A stretch of 36,300 nt of DNA from Bacillota bacterium (GCA_030526045.1 JAUNDN010000026.1:1-36300), one strand, 5' to 3'. Shown: positions 15,706 through 24,716, numbered from the stretch's first letter. Translations and numbers: made by a program. Notes: generated by a model from the letters alone, not told the origin.

Positions 15706-16647
15706 ATGAAGATTGTATATATGGGAACCCCGGATTTTGCAGTGGCACCCCTTGAAGCAATCATCAGGGCAGGACATGAGGTTACTGCCGTGGTGACGCA
15801 GCCGGATAAGCAAAAGGGACGGGGCAAGGAAGTACAGATGACACCGGTTAAGGAGTGTGCTTTAAGGCACGGTATTCCTGTCTTTCAGCCGGTAAAGATC
15901 AAGGAACCGGAGGCAGTAAGTAAGCTTCGGGAATACTCTGCAGATATTTTTGTGGTTGCAGCTTTTGGTCAGCTGCTTTCAGAGGAAATTCTGACTATGC
16001 CGAAGTTTGGCTGTATCAATATTCATGCATCCCTGCTCCCGGCATACCGTGGGGCGGCACCCATTCAGTGGGTGATCTTAAACGGGGAGAAGGAAACCGG
16101 CGTGACCATTCAACAAATGGCAAAGGGTTTGGATACCGGCGATATGCTTTTGAAAAAGAAGGTTGTCATCGATCCCAAGGAAACCGGTGAGAGTCTGCAT
16201 GATAAGCTGATGGCAGCCGGGGCAGAGCTGTTGGTGGAAGCGCTCCCTCTGATTGAGGAAGGAAAGCTGGTTCCCGAAAAGCAGGATGATGCCCTTTCCT
16301 GTTATGCATCCAAATTGACGAAAGCAATGGGGCTGATCGACTGGAATAAGGATGCGGTAACGCTGGAACGGCTTGTGCGGGGCCTTAATTCCTGGCCAAG
16401 TGCTTACACCTACTATAAGGGAAAGACCTTGAAGATCTGGGAGGCAGACGTTCTTGACGAAGAGGCATCGGGTAAGCCGGGAACCGTGGAACGGGTACAA
16501 AAGGATTCGATTGACGTTGCCACAGGAAAAGGACTTCTGCAAATCCGTTCTCTTCAGCTGGAAGGGAAAAAGCGGATGGCAGTTAGGGATTTTCTCCTTG
16601 GCTATGAGATAAAGCCCGGTCAGTATCTGGGTGAAGAAGGGCTGTAG
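15706..16647 (+). CDS. fmt: Methionyl-tRNA formyltransferase
   Basis: This 313-residue enzyme formylates initiator Met-tRNA using 10-formyl-tetrahydrofolate. The N-terminal formyltransferase domain starts MKIVYMGTPDFAVAPLEAI. It carries the signature HASLLPAYRGAAPIQW (from His107) and KGLDTGDML with the catalytic Asp. The C-terminal tRNA-binding OB domain runs from ~205 (LVRGLNSWPSAYTYYKGK). Length is standard. The def-fmt pair and the following rsmB form a classic bacterial translation cluster. Confidence 0.96.
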   Translation: MKIVYMGTPDFAVAPLEAIIRAGHEVTAVVTQPDKQKGRGKEVQMTPVKECALRHGIPVFQPVKIKEPEAVSKLREYSADIFVVAAFGQLLSEEILTMPKFGCINIHASLLPAYRGAAPIQWVILNGEKETGVTIQQMAKGLDTGDMLLKKKVVIDPKETGESLHDKLMAAGAELLVEALPLIEEGKLVPEKQDDALSCYASKLTKAMGLIDWNKDAVTLERLVRGLNSWPSAYTYYKGKTLKIWEADVLDEEASGKPGTVERVQKDSIDVATGKGLLQIRSLQLEGKKRMAVRDFLLGYEIKPGQYLGEEGL

Positions 16648-16688
16648 TATGCCATAACGAATGAGTGTAGAAAGCAGGAGGTTGCAAA

Positions 16689-17411
16689 ATGTTTGGTTAT
16701 TTTTATGACCCTACTTATTTTTTGGTGATAATCGGCGCTGTGCTTTGCATGTGGGCCAGTGCAAGAGTGAACTCTACCTACCGTAAATATTCAAGAGTGC
16801 GTGCAAGAGGCGGGCTTACGGGAGCAGAGGCGGCACAGAGAATCCTGCAGATGTCAGGGATCAATGATGTTCAGATCCAGCACATTGCAGGAGAACTGAC
16901 CGATCATTATGATCCGTCCAAAAAGATACTTCGTCTTTCGGATACGGTCTATGATTCCCGCTCCGTAGCAGCCATAGGCGTGGCAGCTCATGAATGCGGG
17001 CATGCGCTGCAGCATAAGGAGGGATATGTGCCCATGAAGATCCGCTCGGCACTTGTACCTGCTGCCAATATCGGCTCCAGACTGGGGTTGCCGCTGGTAA
17101 TCCTGGGATTGGTTCTCGGAATCGGTTTTGATCTGCCGGGAGGCGGTTATTTTTCCCTGGCACAGATCGGTATCTGGGTGTTTACCCTGGCGGTGGCTTT
17201 TCAGGTGGTGACACTTCCGGTAGAGTTTAATGCATCGGGGAGAGCCCTTCGGATGCTTGGCGATTACGGTATCATGAATGGGGATGAGGTGGACGATTGC
17301 AAGCATGTGCTCGGAGCAGCGGCGCTTACCTATGTGGCAGCAGCGGCATCCTCCATCCTGCAGCTTCTTCGTCTGGTGCTGCTTGCGGGAAACAGGCGCA
17401 GGGATGATTAA
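16689..17411 (+). CDS. YugP-family membrane zinc metallopeptidase
   Basis: This 240-residue membrane protein of the DUF/peptidase family is typified by Bacillus YugP. A first helix (~5-24) precedes a cytosolic or juxtamembrane stretch with HECGH at residues 101-105 (VAAHECGHALQHKEGY), the zinc-ligand motif. Three or more helices follow (~119-142, 155-180, 215-235). Physiological substrate is unknown. Position between fmt and rsmB is the usual one in Clostridia. AGCAGGAGG precedes ATG 16689. Confidence 0.9.
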   Translation: MFGYFYDPTYFLVIIGAVLCMWASARVNSTYRKYSRVRARGGLTGAEAAQRILQMSGINDVQIQHIAGELTDHYDPSKKILRLSDTVYDSRSVAAIGVAAHECGHALQHKEGYVPMKIRSALVPAANIGSRLGLPLVILGLVLGIGFDLPGGGYFSLAQIGIWVFTLAVAFQVVTLPVEFNASGRALRMLGDYGIMNGDEVDDCKHVLGAAALTYVAAAASSILQLLRLVLLAGNRRRDD

Positions 17412-17429
17412 CAGCGAGGTTTGGATATT

Positions 17430-18824
17430 TTGAACAATGTAAGAGAACTGGTTCTTGATATGCTGATGGAAATACTGGAAAATGGTGGGTACAGCCATCT
17501 GGTTATCAGGGACGTACTGGATAAATATGATTACAGTGATCCTAAAGAAAAAGCCTTTGTGAAAAGGGTTACAGAGGGTACCTTGGAACGACTGATTCAG
17601 ATCGACTATGTTCTGAATGCGTTTTCCAAAGTACCCGTTTCTAAGATGAAGCCGCTGATCAGGAATTTGATGAGAATGAGTGTATACCAGCTGCTTTTTA
17701 TGGAACGTATTCCGGACAGCGCCATCTGTAATGAGGCGGTAAAGCTCGCAGGGAAAAGAGGCTTTCGGGGGCTTTCCGGTTTTGTGAACGGTGTTCTTCG
17801 CGGGATTGCAAGGAATCGGGACAATATCAGCTATCCGGACAAGAACGAAGATCCCGTCAAAGCTTTTTCCATCCGTTATTCCATGCCCGACTGGCTGGTA
17901 GAGCGATGGATTGCCTGCTACGGAAGAGAAAAGACACAGGCAATTTTGGAAGGATCGCTGAGGGAACATCCCGTCACGGTAAGACTGCGGGAGGATCTTT
18001 CGAAGAAACAGACAGAAGAATGGCTAGCAGAGCTTGGAAAACAGGGCATTTCCGTGCAGCAGCATCCCTATCTTTCTTACGCTTACAGGCTATCCGGGGC
18101 AGAAGGAATAAAGAGACTTCCGGGATACGAGGAAGGGCTGTTTGTCGTGCAGGATGTGAGTAGCATGCTGGTGGCTGAAATTGCATCAGGGCTTCTCGAA
18201 ACAGTGGATGCGGAGAAGGAAAACCGCACTGAAAATCCATTGGTGCTAGATGCGTGTGCCGCACCCGGCGGAAAATCTCTGCATATGGCAGAGAAGCTTG
18301 CCGGCAGAGGCAAAGTGATTGCCAGGGATCTGACAGAGTATAAGGCCTCGCTGATCAGAGATAATAAACAGAGAATGAATTATGATCATTTAGAAGTACA
18401 GGTACAGGATGCCACGGTTTTGGATGAAGCAATGATTGAGAAAGCGGATGTGGTGCTGGCGGATCTTCCCTGCTCGGGACTGGGCATCATGGGGAAAAAA
18501 CGGGATATCAAATACCGTATCAGGCCGGAAAGCTTACAGGAGCTTGAGGCGCTTCAGAAGCAGATCCTTCATGTGGTATGGCAGTATGTGAAGCCGGGCG
18601 GTATTCTGGTTTACAGCACCTGCACCATCAATCCTGCGGAAAATGAACAGATGGCAGACTGGTTTGCACAAACACATCCTTTTTCCCTGCAAAGTCTTGA
18701 GGCTTTTCTTCCGGGTGCACTAAAGGGTGAAGGTATGGAGGGAAAGCTCCAGCTTTTCCCGGGAATCCATGAAACAGATGGTTTTTTTATAGCAGGCTTC
18801 AGAAGAAAACAGGAAAATGAATGA
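17430..18824 (+). CDS. rsmB: 16S rRNA (cytosine-967-C5)-methyltransferase
   Basis: This ~464-residue enzyme methylates C967 of 16S rRNA. It has an N-terminal NusB-like RNA-binding domain (~1-140) and a C-terminal SAM domain. DACAAPGGKSLHMAEKL binds SAM, LPCSGLG holds the proton-abstracting Cys348, and YSTCTINPAENE holds the nucleophile Cys398. The start TTG 17430 is preferred: the GAGGT site at 17416-17420 is at normal distance and the product begins MNNVRELVLDML like other RsmB. The in-frame TTG at 17421 would sit one base from that site. The stop overlaps rlmN (ATGA). Confidence 0.93.
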   Translation: MNNVRELVLDMLMEILENGGYSHLVIRDVLDKYDYSDPKEKAFVKRVTEGTLERLIQIDYVLNAFSKVPVSKMKPLIRNLMRMSVYQLLFMERIPDSAICNEAVKLAGKRGFRGLSGFVNGVLRGIARNRDNISYPDKNEDPVKAFSIRYSMPDWLVERWIACYGREKTQAILEGSLREHPVTVRLREDLSKKQTEEWLAELGKQGISVQQHPYLSYAYRLSGAEGIKRLPGYEEGLFVVQDVSSMLVAEIASGLLETVDAEKENRTENPLVLDACAAPGGKSLHMAEKLAGRGKVIARDLTEYKASLIRDNKQRMNYDHLEVQVQDATVLDEAMIEKADVVLADLPCSGLGIMGKKRDIKYRIRPESLQELEALQKQILHVVWQYVKPGGILVYSTCTINPAENEQMADWFAQTHPFSLQSLEAFLPGALKGEGMEGKLQLFPGIHETDGFFIAGFRRKQENE

Positions 18825-19870
18825 AAGGGTATAAGGGTAGAATGGTTGACATAAAATCGCTGACCTTGGAGGAACTGAAGAAGGAAATGGAACGGATTGG
18901 CGAAAAGCCCTTCCGTGCAAAGCAGCTCTACCAGTGGATGCATCAGAAGCTTGCAAGAGGTTTCGATGAGATGACAAACCTTCCTGCCGCGATGAGGGAC
19001 AGATGTGCTGCTTTATATGAATATACAGCGGTAAAGCAGGTGAGAATGCAGGAGTCGGCAATTGACGGGACCAAAAAGTTTCTGTTTGAGCTTCGGGACG
19101 GAAGCCTGGTGGAGAGTGTATGGATGAAATACAAGCATGGAAACAGCGTGTGTATTTCCTCACAGGTGGGCTGCAGGATGGGCTGTGCCTTCTGTGCCTC
19201 CACACTGGACGGACTGGAGCGTTCTCTGCTCCCTTCTGAAATGCTGGACCAGATTTATGCCATTACACTGCTTACAGGTGAGCGGGTTTCCAATGTGGTA
19301 GTCATGGGAACAGGAGAGCCCCTTGACAATTTCGAGAATCTCCTGAAGTTTTTGGAGCTGCTTACCGATGAGAACGGATTACATATCAGTCAAAGAAATG
19401 TTACCGTTTCTACCTGCGGTCTGGTGCCGCGGATGAGGGAGCTGGCTGATAATAAGCTTCAGATTACACTGGCACTTTCCCTTCATGCCACAACCGACGA
19501 AAAACGCAGAAAACTGATGCCTATTGCCAATAAATACTCGATTGCCGAGCTGATGGAGGCATGTGCCTATTACTTTGAAAAAACGGGAAGAAGAATCACC
19601 TTTGAGTATGCATTGGTGGGCGGAGTGAATGACACGAAAGAGGACGCAAGGGAGCTGACGGAGCTTATCCGGAGTCTTAACTGCCATGTAAATCTGATAC
19701 CGGTCAACCCGATCAAGGAGCGTTCCTTCGTGCAGTCGGAAGGGGAAGCAATTGCTGCATTTAAAAATAAACTTGAAAAAAACGGAATTAATGTTACTAT
19801 TAGAAGGGAAATGGGGAGAGATATAGACGGTGCCTGCGGACAGCTCAGGAGAAGACAAAAGGCACTGTAG
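18821..19870 (+). CDS. rlmN: Dual-specificity 23S rRNA/tRNA adenine-C2 methyltransferase
   Basis: This 349-residue radical SAM enzyme makes m2A in 23S rRNA and some tRNAs. An accessory N-terminal domain has LTLEELKKEMERIGEKPFRAKQ. The [4Fe-4S] motif is Cys118-x3-Cys122-x2-Cys125 (VGCRMGCAFCAST). VVVMGTGEPLDNFENLL is the SAM-binding motif. Cys339 in GRDIDGACGQL is the second-turnover cysteine, so the enzyme appears complete. ATG 18821 overlaps the rsmB stop; ATG 18842 with upstream AAGGGTAG is an alternative start. Confidence 0.95.
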   Translation: MKGYKGRMVDIKSLTLEELKKEMERIGEKPFRAKQLYQWMHQKLARGFDEMTNLPAAMRDRCAALYEYTAVKQVRMQESAIDGTKKFLFELRDGSLVESVWMKYKHGNSVCISSQVGCRMGCAFCASTLDGLERSLLPSEMLDQIYAITLLTGERVSNVVVMGTGEPLDNFENLLKFLELLTDENGLHISQRNVTVSTCGLVPRMRELADNKLQITLALSLHATTDEKRRKLMPIANKYSIAELMEACAYYFEKTGRRITFEYALVGGVNDTKEDARELTELIRSLNCHVNLIPVNPIKERSFVQSEGEAIAAFKNKLEKNGINVTIRREMGRDIDGACGQLRRRQKAL

Positions 19871-19884
19871 CAGGAGGTAACAAC

Positions 19885-20619
19885 GTGATACGATCTTTTT
19901 CTGTGACAGATATAGGGAAAAAGAGAAAACTGAATCAGGATTATGTCTACGTTTCTGAGGAACCAATCGGAAATCTGCCCAACGTTTTTATTGTAGCGGA
20001 CGGCATGGGAGGACACAATGCAGGGGATTATGCATCCAAATGCACGGTAGAGACGATGGTCAGAGAAATCAAAGGCTGCTTCGACAAGAATCCGATAAGG
20101 ATTCTGGGCAAAGCGATCCGTGTGGCAAACGATCAGATCAGAAGGCGCGCCAGAGAGGATGAGAGCCTTTATGGTATGGGGACAACGGTAGTTGCAGCAA
20201 CCTGCCTTGGACATTATCTTCAGGTTGCCAACGTGGGAGACAGCAGACTTTACATTATCGGCAATGAGATCAGACAGATCACGCGGGATCATTCCCTGGT
20301 GGAGGAAATGGTAAGACTTGGGGGAATTGACCGCAATGCCGCGAGAAATCATCCGGATAAAAATATCATTACCAGAGCCGTCGGCGCGACGGATACGGTT
20401 GAAATTGATTTTTTCCATGAGGAGTTGCATCCGGGAGATATTGTTTTGATGTGCTCGGACGGACTTACCAATATGCTGGAGGATGAAGAAATCGGAAGGA
20501 TTCTCAGGGAGCCGGTTTCGATCGAAGAGAGGGCACAGCAGCTGGTGGAAGCAGCTAACAACAATGGCGGCAAGGATAATATTGCAGTCATAATCATGGA
20601 TGCGTTCGCGAAAGAATGA
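19885..20619 (+). CDS. prpC: PP2C-type Ser/Thr protein phosphatase
   Basis: This 244-residue PPM/PP2C phosphatase partners and counteracts the PrkC kinase encoded 18 bp downstream. Metal-binding motifs are in order: VADGMGGHNAGDYAS (~35-49), VGDSRLYII, LMCSDGLTNML and GGKDNIAVIIM near the C-terminus. No membrane helix is seen, so it is cytosolic. GTG 19885 follows GCAGGAGGTAACAAC, a strong ribosome site. Confidence 0.95.
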   Translation: MIRSFSVTDIGKKRKLNQDYVYVSEEPIGNLPNVFIVADGMGGHNAGDYASKCTVETMVREIKGCFDKNPIRILGKAIRVANDQIRRRAREDESLYGMGTTVVAATCLGHYLQVANVGDSRLYIIGNEIRQITRDHSLVEEMVRLGGIDRNAARNHPDKNIITRAVGATDTVEIDFFHEELHPGDIVLMCSDGLTNMLEDEEIGRILREPVSIEERAQQLVEAANNNGGKDNIAVIIMDAFAKE

Positions 20620-20637
20620 TGAATTAAAGAGGTAGAT

Positions 20638-22782
20638 ATGATTAAAATAGGAATGATAATCGGAGACAGATACGAGATACTGGAAAAAATCGGAACCGGC
20701 GGCATGTCTGATGTCTATAAGGCAAAGGATCATAAGCTGAACCGTTTTGTTGCGGTTAAGGTTTTAAAGCAGGAATTTTCGGAAAATGCCAATTTTGTAT
20801 CCAAATTCAGAATTGAGGCGCAGGCGGCAGCAGGGCTGATGCACCCCAATATTGTCAATGTATATGACGTAGGGGAAGAAAACGGAATCTACTATATTGT
20901 TATGGAACTGGTAGAGGGAATTACCCTTAAGAAATACATCGAAAAAAAGGCAAGACTGTCCGTCAAGGAGGCAGTCAGCATTGCCATTCAGGTGAGCATG
21001 GGTATTGAAGCTGCTCATAATAATCACATCATTCACAGAGATATCAAACCCCAGAACATCATAATTTCCAAGGAAGGTAAGGTGAAGGTCACAGACTTTG
21101 GAATTGCCAAGGCTGCCACCAGCAATACGATAACCTCCAATGTGATGGGTTCTGTTCATTACACCTCGCCGGAGCAGGCAAGAGGTGGTTATTCAGATGA
21201 AAAAAGCGATATTTATTCCCTGGGTGTTACCATGTTTGAAATGCTCACAGGCCGTGTACCCTTTAACGGTGAAACTACGGTGGCGATTGCCATCAAGCAT
21301 ATTCAGGAGGCAATGCCTTCTCCGAGAGAGTATGTATCGGAGATACCGGTCAGTGTCGAGCAGATCGTTTTTAAATGCTGTCAAAAGAGTCCTGACAGAC
21401 GCTATCAGTCCATGGGAGAACTGATCGTTGATTTGAAGCGATCCCTGATGACACCGGATGAGGATTTTGTGAAGGTGGTTGATTCCGATGAGGAAGGTTC
21501 CACCAAGGTGATCAGTGACAGTGATATGGCGAGGATCAAAAAGCAGACGCAGAGCAGAGATTCCATGGATGAGGCATTGCATCTTCGCAAGGAAAAGGAT
21601 GTCAAGAAAAACGTTAAGAAGAAGTATGTCGTTGAGGAGCCGGAGGAGGAATATGAGCCGGACGATGAGGACGAGGACGACGATGATGATTATGATCCCA
21701 AAATGGATAGGATCACCACTGTTCTTGCTGTGATTGCGGCAATCCTGATTGGCTGTATCGTGTTATTCCTGGTAGGAAAAGCGCTTGGCGTGTTCCAGTT
21801 TGGAGCAGGGAAGGAAAAAACAGAAGAAGAGCAAATTGAAGAAAACCTCCAGGTGGAAATGATTGAGGTAATCGGAAAGAATATTGATGAGGTAAAGGTA
21901 TCTCTTCTGAATCTTGGTTTGACACCGGAGATTGAATATAAGGAAAGTACCCAATACGAGCAGGGAATTGTCATGGATGCCAACGTGGCTGCCGGTACCA
22001 TGGTTCCGGAGGGCAGCAATGTTGTTTTGACGGTAAGTGCCGGATCAGAGGGAATTGAGGTTCCCGATGTAGTAGGGCTATCCGAGGCAGAGGCGGTTGC
22101 AAATCTTGGTAAAAAAGGATTTGTTGTGAATAAGACAGAGGGAAATGATGCCTATATTAAGGCAGGAGATATCATTACCCAGTCACCAAAGGCAGGAACT
22201 ATGGCACCCAGCGGAAGTGCCGTTACCATCTGCATCAGCTTAGGTCCGGATCAATCCAAGGTCAGAGTACCCGATGTGGTTGGCAGAAGTGAAGAGGAGG
22301 CAATGGCAATGCTGGTGGAGGCAGGACTGCAGCTTGGTGTGGTTTCTGAGGTCAACAATGAAAACGCAGAGCTGACCGGTCTGGTATGCTATCAGAGCTA
22401 TTCCGTGGGCTCTTATGTAGAGGAAGGAACCCCGGTGGATGTGAGCGTCAGCCTTGGCCCCATTCAGGCGACCTATCGGTTTTCAGACAGCATCGCGGCG
22501 CCTACGCAGGAGGAGGATCCGAATTATAAGTCAGGAACGCTGGTAACAGTGACGCTGGTGGCAGATGACGGTACCCAGCTTCTGAGCACCCAGACAACAT
22601 CCTTCCCGATTCAGCAACAGAATATTACGGGAATCAGGACAAACACAGGATATATTCTTTTCCAATATGTCAATCAGACAGAGGCGACCAGTGTGACGAA
22701 TGAGGATGGAACAGTGACAACAGTAGAGGGCACGACAGAGACAAAGGAGATTACCCGTCCGGTCCAATTTGTAGCGGAGTAA
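20638..22782 (+). CDS. prkC: PASTA-domain Ser/Thr protein kinase PrkC
   Basis: This 714-residue membrane kinase senses muropeptides or lipid II and controls growth, wall synthesis or spore germination. The cytosolic kinase domain (~11-270) has the Gly loop IGTGGMSDVYKAKD, Lys41, the catalytic loop HRDIKPQN (Asp135) and DFG (Asp153). A highly acidic juxtamembrane stretch of ~14 Asp/Glu (~335-355) precedes a helix at ~360-382. Three extracellular PASTA repeats follow (~405-465, 466-540, 541-612), the second and third opening VPDVVG. A ~100-residue C-terminal Thr/Gln-rich domain follows that is not PASTA. Gene pairing with prpC and rsgA is standard in Firmicutes. Confidence 0.95.
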   Translation: MIKIGMIIGDRYEILEKIGTGGMSDVYKAKDHKLNRFVAVKVLKQEFSENANFVSKFRIEAQAAAGLMHPNIVNVYDVGEENGIYYIVMELVEGITLKKYIEKKARLSVKEAVSIAIQVSMGIEAAHNNHIIHRDIKPQNIIISKEGKVKVTDFGIAKAATSNTITSNVMGSVHYTSPEQARGGYSDEKSDIYSLGVTMFEMLTGRVPFNGETTVAIAIKHIQEAMPSPREYVSEIPVSVEQIVFKCCQKSPDRRYQSMGELIVDLKRSLMTPDEDFVKVVDSDEEGSTKVISDSDMARIKKQTQSRDSMDEALHLRKEKDVKKNVKKKYVVEEPEEEYEPDDEDEDDDDDYDPKMDRITTVLAVIAAILIGCIVLFLVGKALGVFQFGAGKEKTEEEQIEENLQVEMIEVIGKNIDEVKVSLLNLGLTPEIEYKESTQYEQGIVMDANVAAGTMVPEGSNVVLTVSAGSEGIEVPDVVGLSEAEAVANLGKKGFVVNKTEGNDAYIKAGDIITQSPKAGTMAPSGSAVTICISLGPDQSKVRVPDVVGRSEEEAMAMLVEAGLQLGVVSEVNNENAELTGLVCYQSYSVGSYVEEGTPVDVSVSLGPIQATYRFSDSIAAPTQEEDPNYKSGTLVTVTLVADDGTQLLSTQTTSFPIQQQNITGIRTNTGYILFQYVNQTEATSVTNEDGTVTTVEGTTETKEITRPVQFVAE

Positions 22783-22785
22783 TTT

Positions 22786-23661
22786 ATGCAGGGAAAGATC
22801 ATTAAAGGGATTGCGGGATTCTATTATGTTCATACAATGGCAGGCATAATAGAATGCAAGGCGAAAGGAATATTCCGCAAGGATAAGATCAAGCCCCTTG
22901 TGGGGGACAATGTGGTAATAGAACTGATGGATGAGGAAGCTCTTACGGGAAATATTGTTGAGATTCTTCCCAGAAGGAATGCACTGATCAGACCGGCATC
23001 GGCAAACATTGATCAGGCATTGGTAATCTTTGCAATTGTCAAGCCTGATCCAAACTACAATCTGTTAGACCGATTCCTGATCACCATGGAGCAGCAGAAG
23101 CTTCCCTGCGTTATCTGCTTTAATAAGAAGGATATTGCAACGGATGAAGAGAAAAACGAGCTCACTGCAGCTTACAGCGGGTGTGGTTATGAAGTTTTAT
23201 TTGTCAGCGGAACCCAAAATGATGGTATTGAGGAAATAAAAGCCCGCCTTAAGGGCAAAACTACCGTGGTGGCAGGTCCAAGCGGTGTGGGTAAATCCAC
23301 CATTATCAATGCACTTTGCCCTCAGGCGAAGATGGAGACCGGGGAGATCAGCCGTAAGATCGAGCGTGGCAGACATACCACCAGACATGCTGAATTGTTT
23401 GCTCTTTCGAATGACACCTTTATCATGGATACACCGGGATTCACTTCCTTAAGTCTCGGGGAGATGGAGAAGGAAGAACTGCAAAGCTTTTATCCGGAGT
23501 TTGCAGAATATGAGAAGGAATGTAAATTCGGCGGCTGTGCGCATATCAGCGAGCCTGTATGCGGAGTGAAGGAAGCCCTTGCAGAGGGAAAGATCAGCAA
23601 GGTGAGATATGAGAATTATGTTCTCCTGTATGAAGAACTAAAGAATAGAAAAAAATATTAA
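22786..23661 (+). CDS. rsgA: Ribosome small-subunit GTPase RsgA
   Basis: This 291-residue circularly permuted GTPase assists late 30S assembly. An N-terminal OB domain (~1-65) is followed by permuted motifs: NKKD (G4) precedes GPSGVGKS (G1, from residue 164) and DTPGFTSL (G3). The C-terminal zinc-binding domain has CKFGGCAHISEPVC. It lies 3 bp after prkC. In many relatives rpe and a thiamine pyrophosphokinase gene follow; here a hairpin and an accessory island follow. Confidence 0.95.
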   Translation: MQGKIIKGIAGFYYVHTMAGIIECKAKGIFRKDKIKPLVGDNVVIELMDEEALTGNIVEILPRRNALIRPASANIDQALVIFAIVKPDPNYNLLDRFLITMEQQKLPCVICFNKKDIATDEEKNELTAAYSGCGYEVLFVSGTQNDGIEEIKARLKGKTTVVAGPSGVGKSTIINALCPQAKMETGEISRKIERGRHTTRHAELFALSNDTFIMDTPGFTSLSLGEMEKEELQSFYPEFAEYEKECKFGGCAHISEPVCGVKEALAEGKISKVRYENYVLLYEELKNRKKY

Positions 23662-23681
23662 TTATATCGGTATACACGATA

Positions 23682-23701
23682 GGCAGTCCTTTTGGGCTGC
23701 C
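23682..23701. terminator. Hairpin after rsgA
   Basis: GGCAGTCC (23682-23689) pairs with GGGCTGCC (23694-23701), 8 bp with one U-G pair and a TTTT loop. It has no T-tract on the plus strand. On the minus strand it directly follows the conserved 16-mer at 23703-23718, as at two other places in the window. Confidence 0.55.
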
Positions 23702-23812
23702 ACAGAGTGTAGACAAAGCATGTTTATGAAACGGTAAAGAATTTGTCGAAGAGACAAACCCTAATTAGCGAGTTTTTCTGCGTGTGATGACAGAACATAT
23801 CCATATATAGAC

Positions 23813-23912
23813 TGCACTTTCGATAGGTACGGGGCTTAGAAGCGAGAAAGGGCTGAAAAAGCCACACATTCGAGAACGGGACGGGGTATATAAGCAAGGA
23901 GATGTGATATTT
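23813..23912. repeat. Two degraded copies of the ~53-nt repeat family
   Basis: The stretch contains GGCTTAGAAGCGAGAAAGGGC followed by GAAAAAGCCAC and CGAGAACGGGACGGGG. These run in the same order as GCAGAAGCTAGAAATAGTG, GAAAAAGCCACGC and GAGCGAGGCGGGG of the array at 1993-2300. Homology is judged by eye and is imperfect. Confidence 0.5.
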
Positions 23913-24015
23913 GCCCCGAAGTCAGGAATAGGCTGTACGTAGAACTTGAAGCACGGCCATATAGTGCCATAATGTGAATAATGAAACAAAAATGACATTT
24001 AAAGTTGAAGGTTAA

Positions 24016-24061
24016 AATAATACAGCTATACACATTCGTTAATATACATAGCTGTATTATT
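24016..24061. other. AT-rich 14-bp hairpin
   Basis: AATAATACAGCTAT (24016-24029) is perfectly complementary to ATAGCTGTATTATT (24048-24061) across an 18-nt loop. It lies two bases inside the right end of the 377-bp element. Confidence 0.5.
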
Positions 24062-24079
24062 AACTTTGTCTACACTCTG

Positions 24080-24131
24080 AAACGCCTATGCGTTTTCCTT
24101 GCCATTTGCAGGAAATGTATAGGCGTTTTTG
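24080..24131 (+). terminator. Intrinsic terminator at the island entrance
   Basis: AAACGCCTAT (24080-24089) pairs with ATAGGCGTTT (24119-24128). An inner stem TTTTCC/GGAAA lies within the loop, and GTTTTTG forms the T-tract. It abuts the 16-mer at 24064-24079. It should block read-through from the rsgA operon into the island. Confidence 0.75.
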
Positions 24132-24138
24132 TTTCTTA

Positions 24139-24639
24139 TTAACGATTCTTTGCTTTTATGAATGGCAACATAATCTCTTTTAGTTGTTTTTTTGCTTTTA
24201 AGACCTGTTCTCGCTCAAGTGACTCTGTTGGGGAATATAGAAGATCAATAATAGATTTTAGAAGTGTTGTATCTGATATTTCCTCAGCTGTAATCTCGGA
24301 ATTGGTAGATAGGTCTATCTGTTCAGTATTGAACAGTGTGTGATTATATATAGAATCGGATAAAACATCCAATTCTTTATCTAGTCTAAGTAATTCACGA
24401 CTAAATGCAGATAAAGTTCTTGTAGGGGATGGAAGCGGAGTTGTTGAATATAATGTCAGTTCTATGGCATTTCCAACAATAGAGTTTATTGAAATTTTTT
24501 TCCCATCTCGTTTGAAACTTACTCCTTGAGTACAGTTATTTGCAGCGGTTGTAAATATCGAAGTCATTTCTTCAATCTGTTCATAATTTATTGCAGATTT
24601 TCTGTTAGCAGGTAAAAGTCTAAATCCATATAGTTCCAT
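24139..24639 (-). CDS. Hypothetical protein, 166 residues
   Basis: This is an AT-rich minus-strand gene of unknown function in the accessory island. The start at 24637-24639 (MELYGFRLLPANRK) is chosen because GGAGG sits 5 nt upstream; a longer start at 24651 would place that site inside the coding region. No membrane helix or signal peptide is seen. The N-terminal half has mixed character (GKKISINSIVGNAIELTLYST). The C-terminal half is helical and charged, ending LEREQVLKAKKQLKEIMLPF. A near-consensus promoter lies upstream, back to back with a plus-strand promoter facing the AbiE remnant. No family is recognised. Confidence 0.65.
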   Translation of the reverse strand: MELYGFRLLPANRKSAINYEQIEEMTSIFTTAANNCTQGVSFKRDGKKISINSIVGNAIELTLYSTTPLPSPTRTLSAFSRELLRLDKELDVLSDSIYNHTLFNTEQIDLSTNSEITAEEISDTTLLKSIIDLLYSPTESLEREQVLKAKKQLKEIMLPFIKAKNR

Positions 24640-24672
24640 AACAACCTCCATATGTAGAATTTTTGTAAGAAT

Positions 24673-24701
24673 ATTATATCAAATAGAATTATTTTAAACA
24701 A
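24673..24701 (-). promoter_or_regulatory. Promoter of the 24139-24639 gene
   Basis: Read on the minus strand, TTGTTT (24696-24701) and a perfect TATAAT (24673-24678) are separated by exactly 17 bp, about 33 bp upstream of the start codon. Confidence 0.7.
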
Positions 24702-24716
24702 GATAGAATAATAATG

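Larger units (their letters stand above)
23703..24079. repeat. 377-bp non-coding element bounded by 16-bp inverted repeats
   Basis: CAGAGTGTAGACAAAG (23703-23718) and its exact reverse complement CTTTGTCTACACTCTG (24064-24079) bound a stretch with no credible gene. Inside are two degraded copies of the ~53-nt repeat also found at 1993-2300 and a 14-bp hairpin near the right end. A hairpin lies immediately outside each end (23682-23701 and 24080-24130). No target-site duplication is visible and no transposase is encoded. It may be a miniature non-autonomous element or a pair of inward conserved signals; it fills most of the gap after rsgA. Confidence 0.55.

Noticed and set aside
23765-24033. 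Minus-strand frames over the 377-bp element
   Set aside because: They overlap repeat fragments, have no ribosome sites, and their peptides resemble the spurious translations at 1956-2364.
23703-24079. Complete insertion sequence
   Set aside because: No transposase frame, no target-site duplication, and only 377 bp; kept as an unexplained repeat element.
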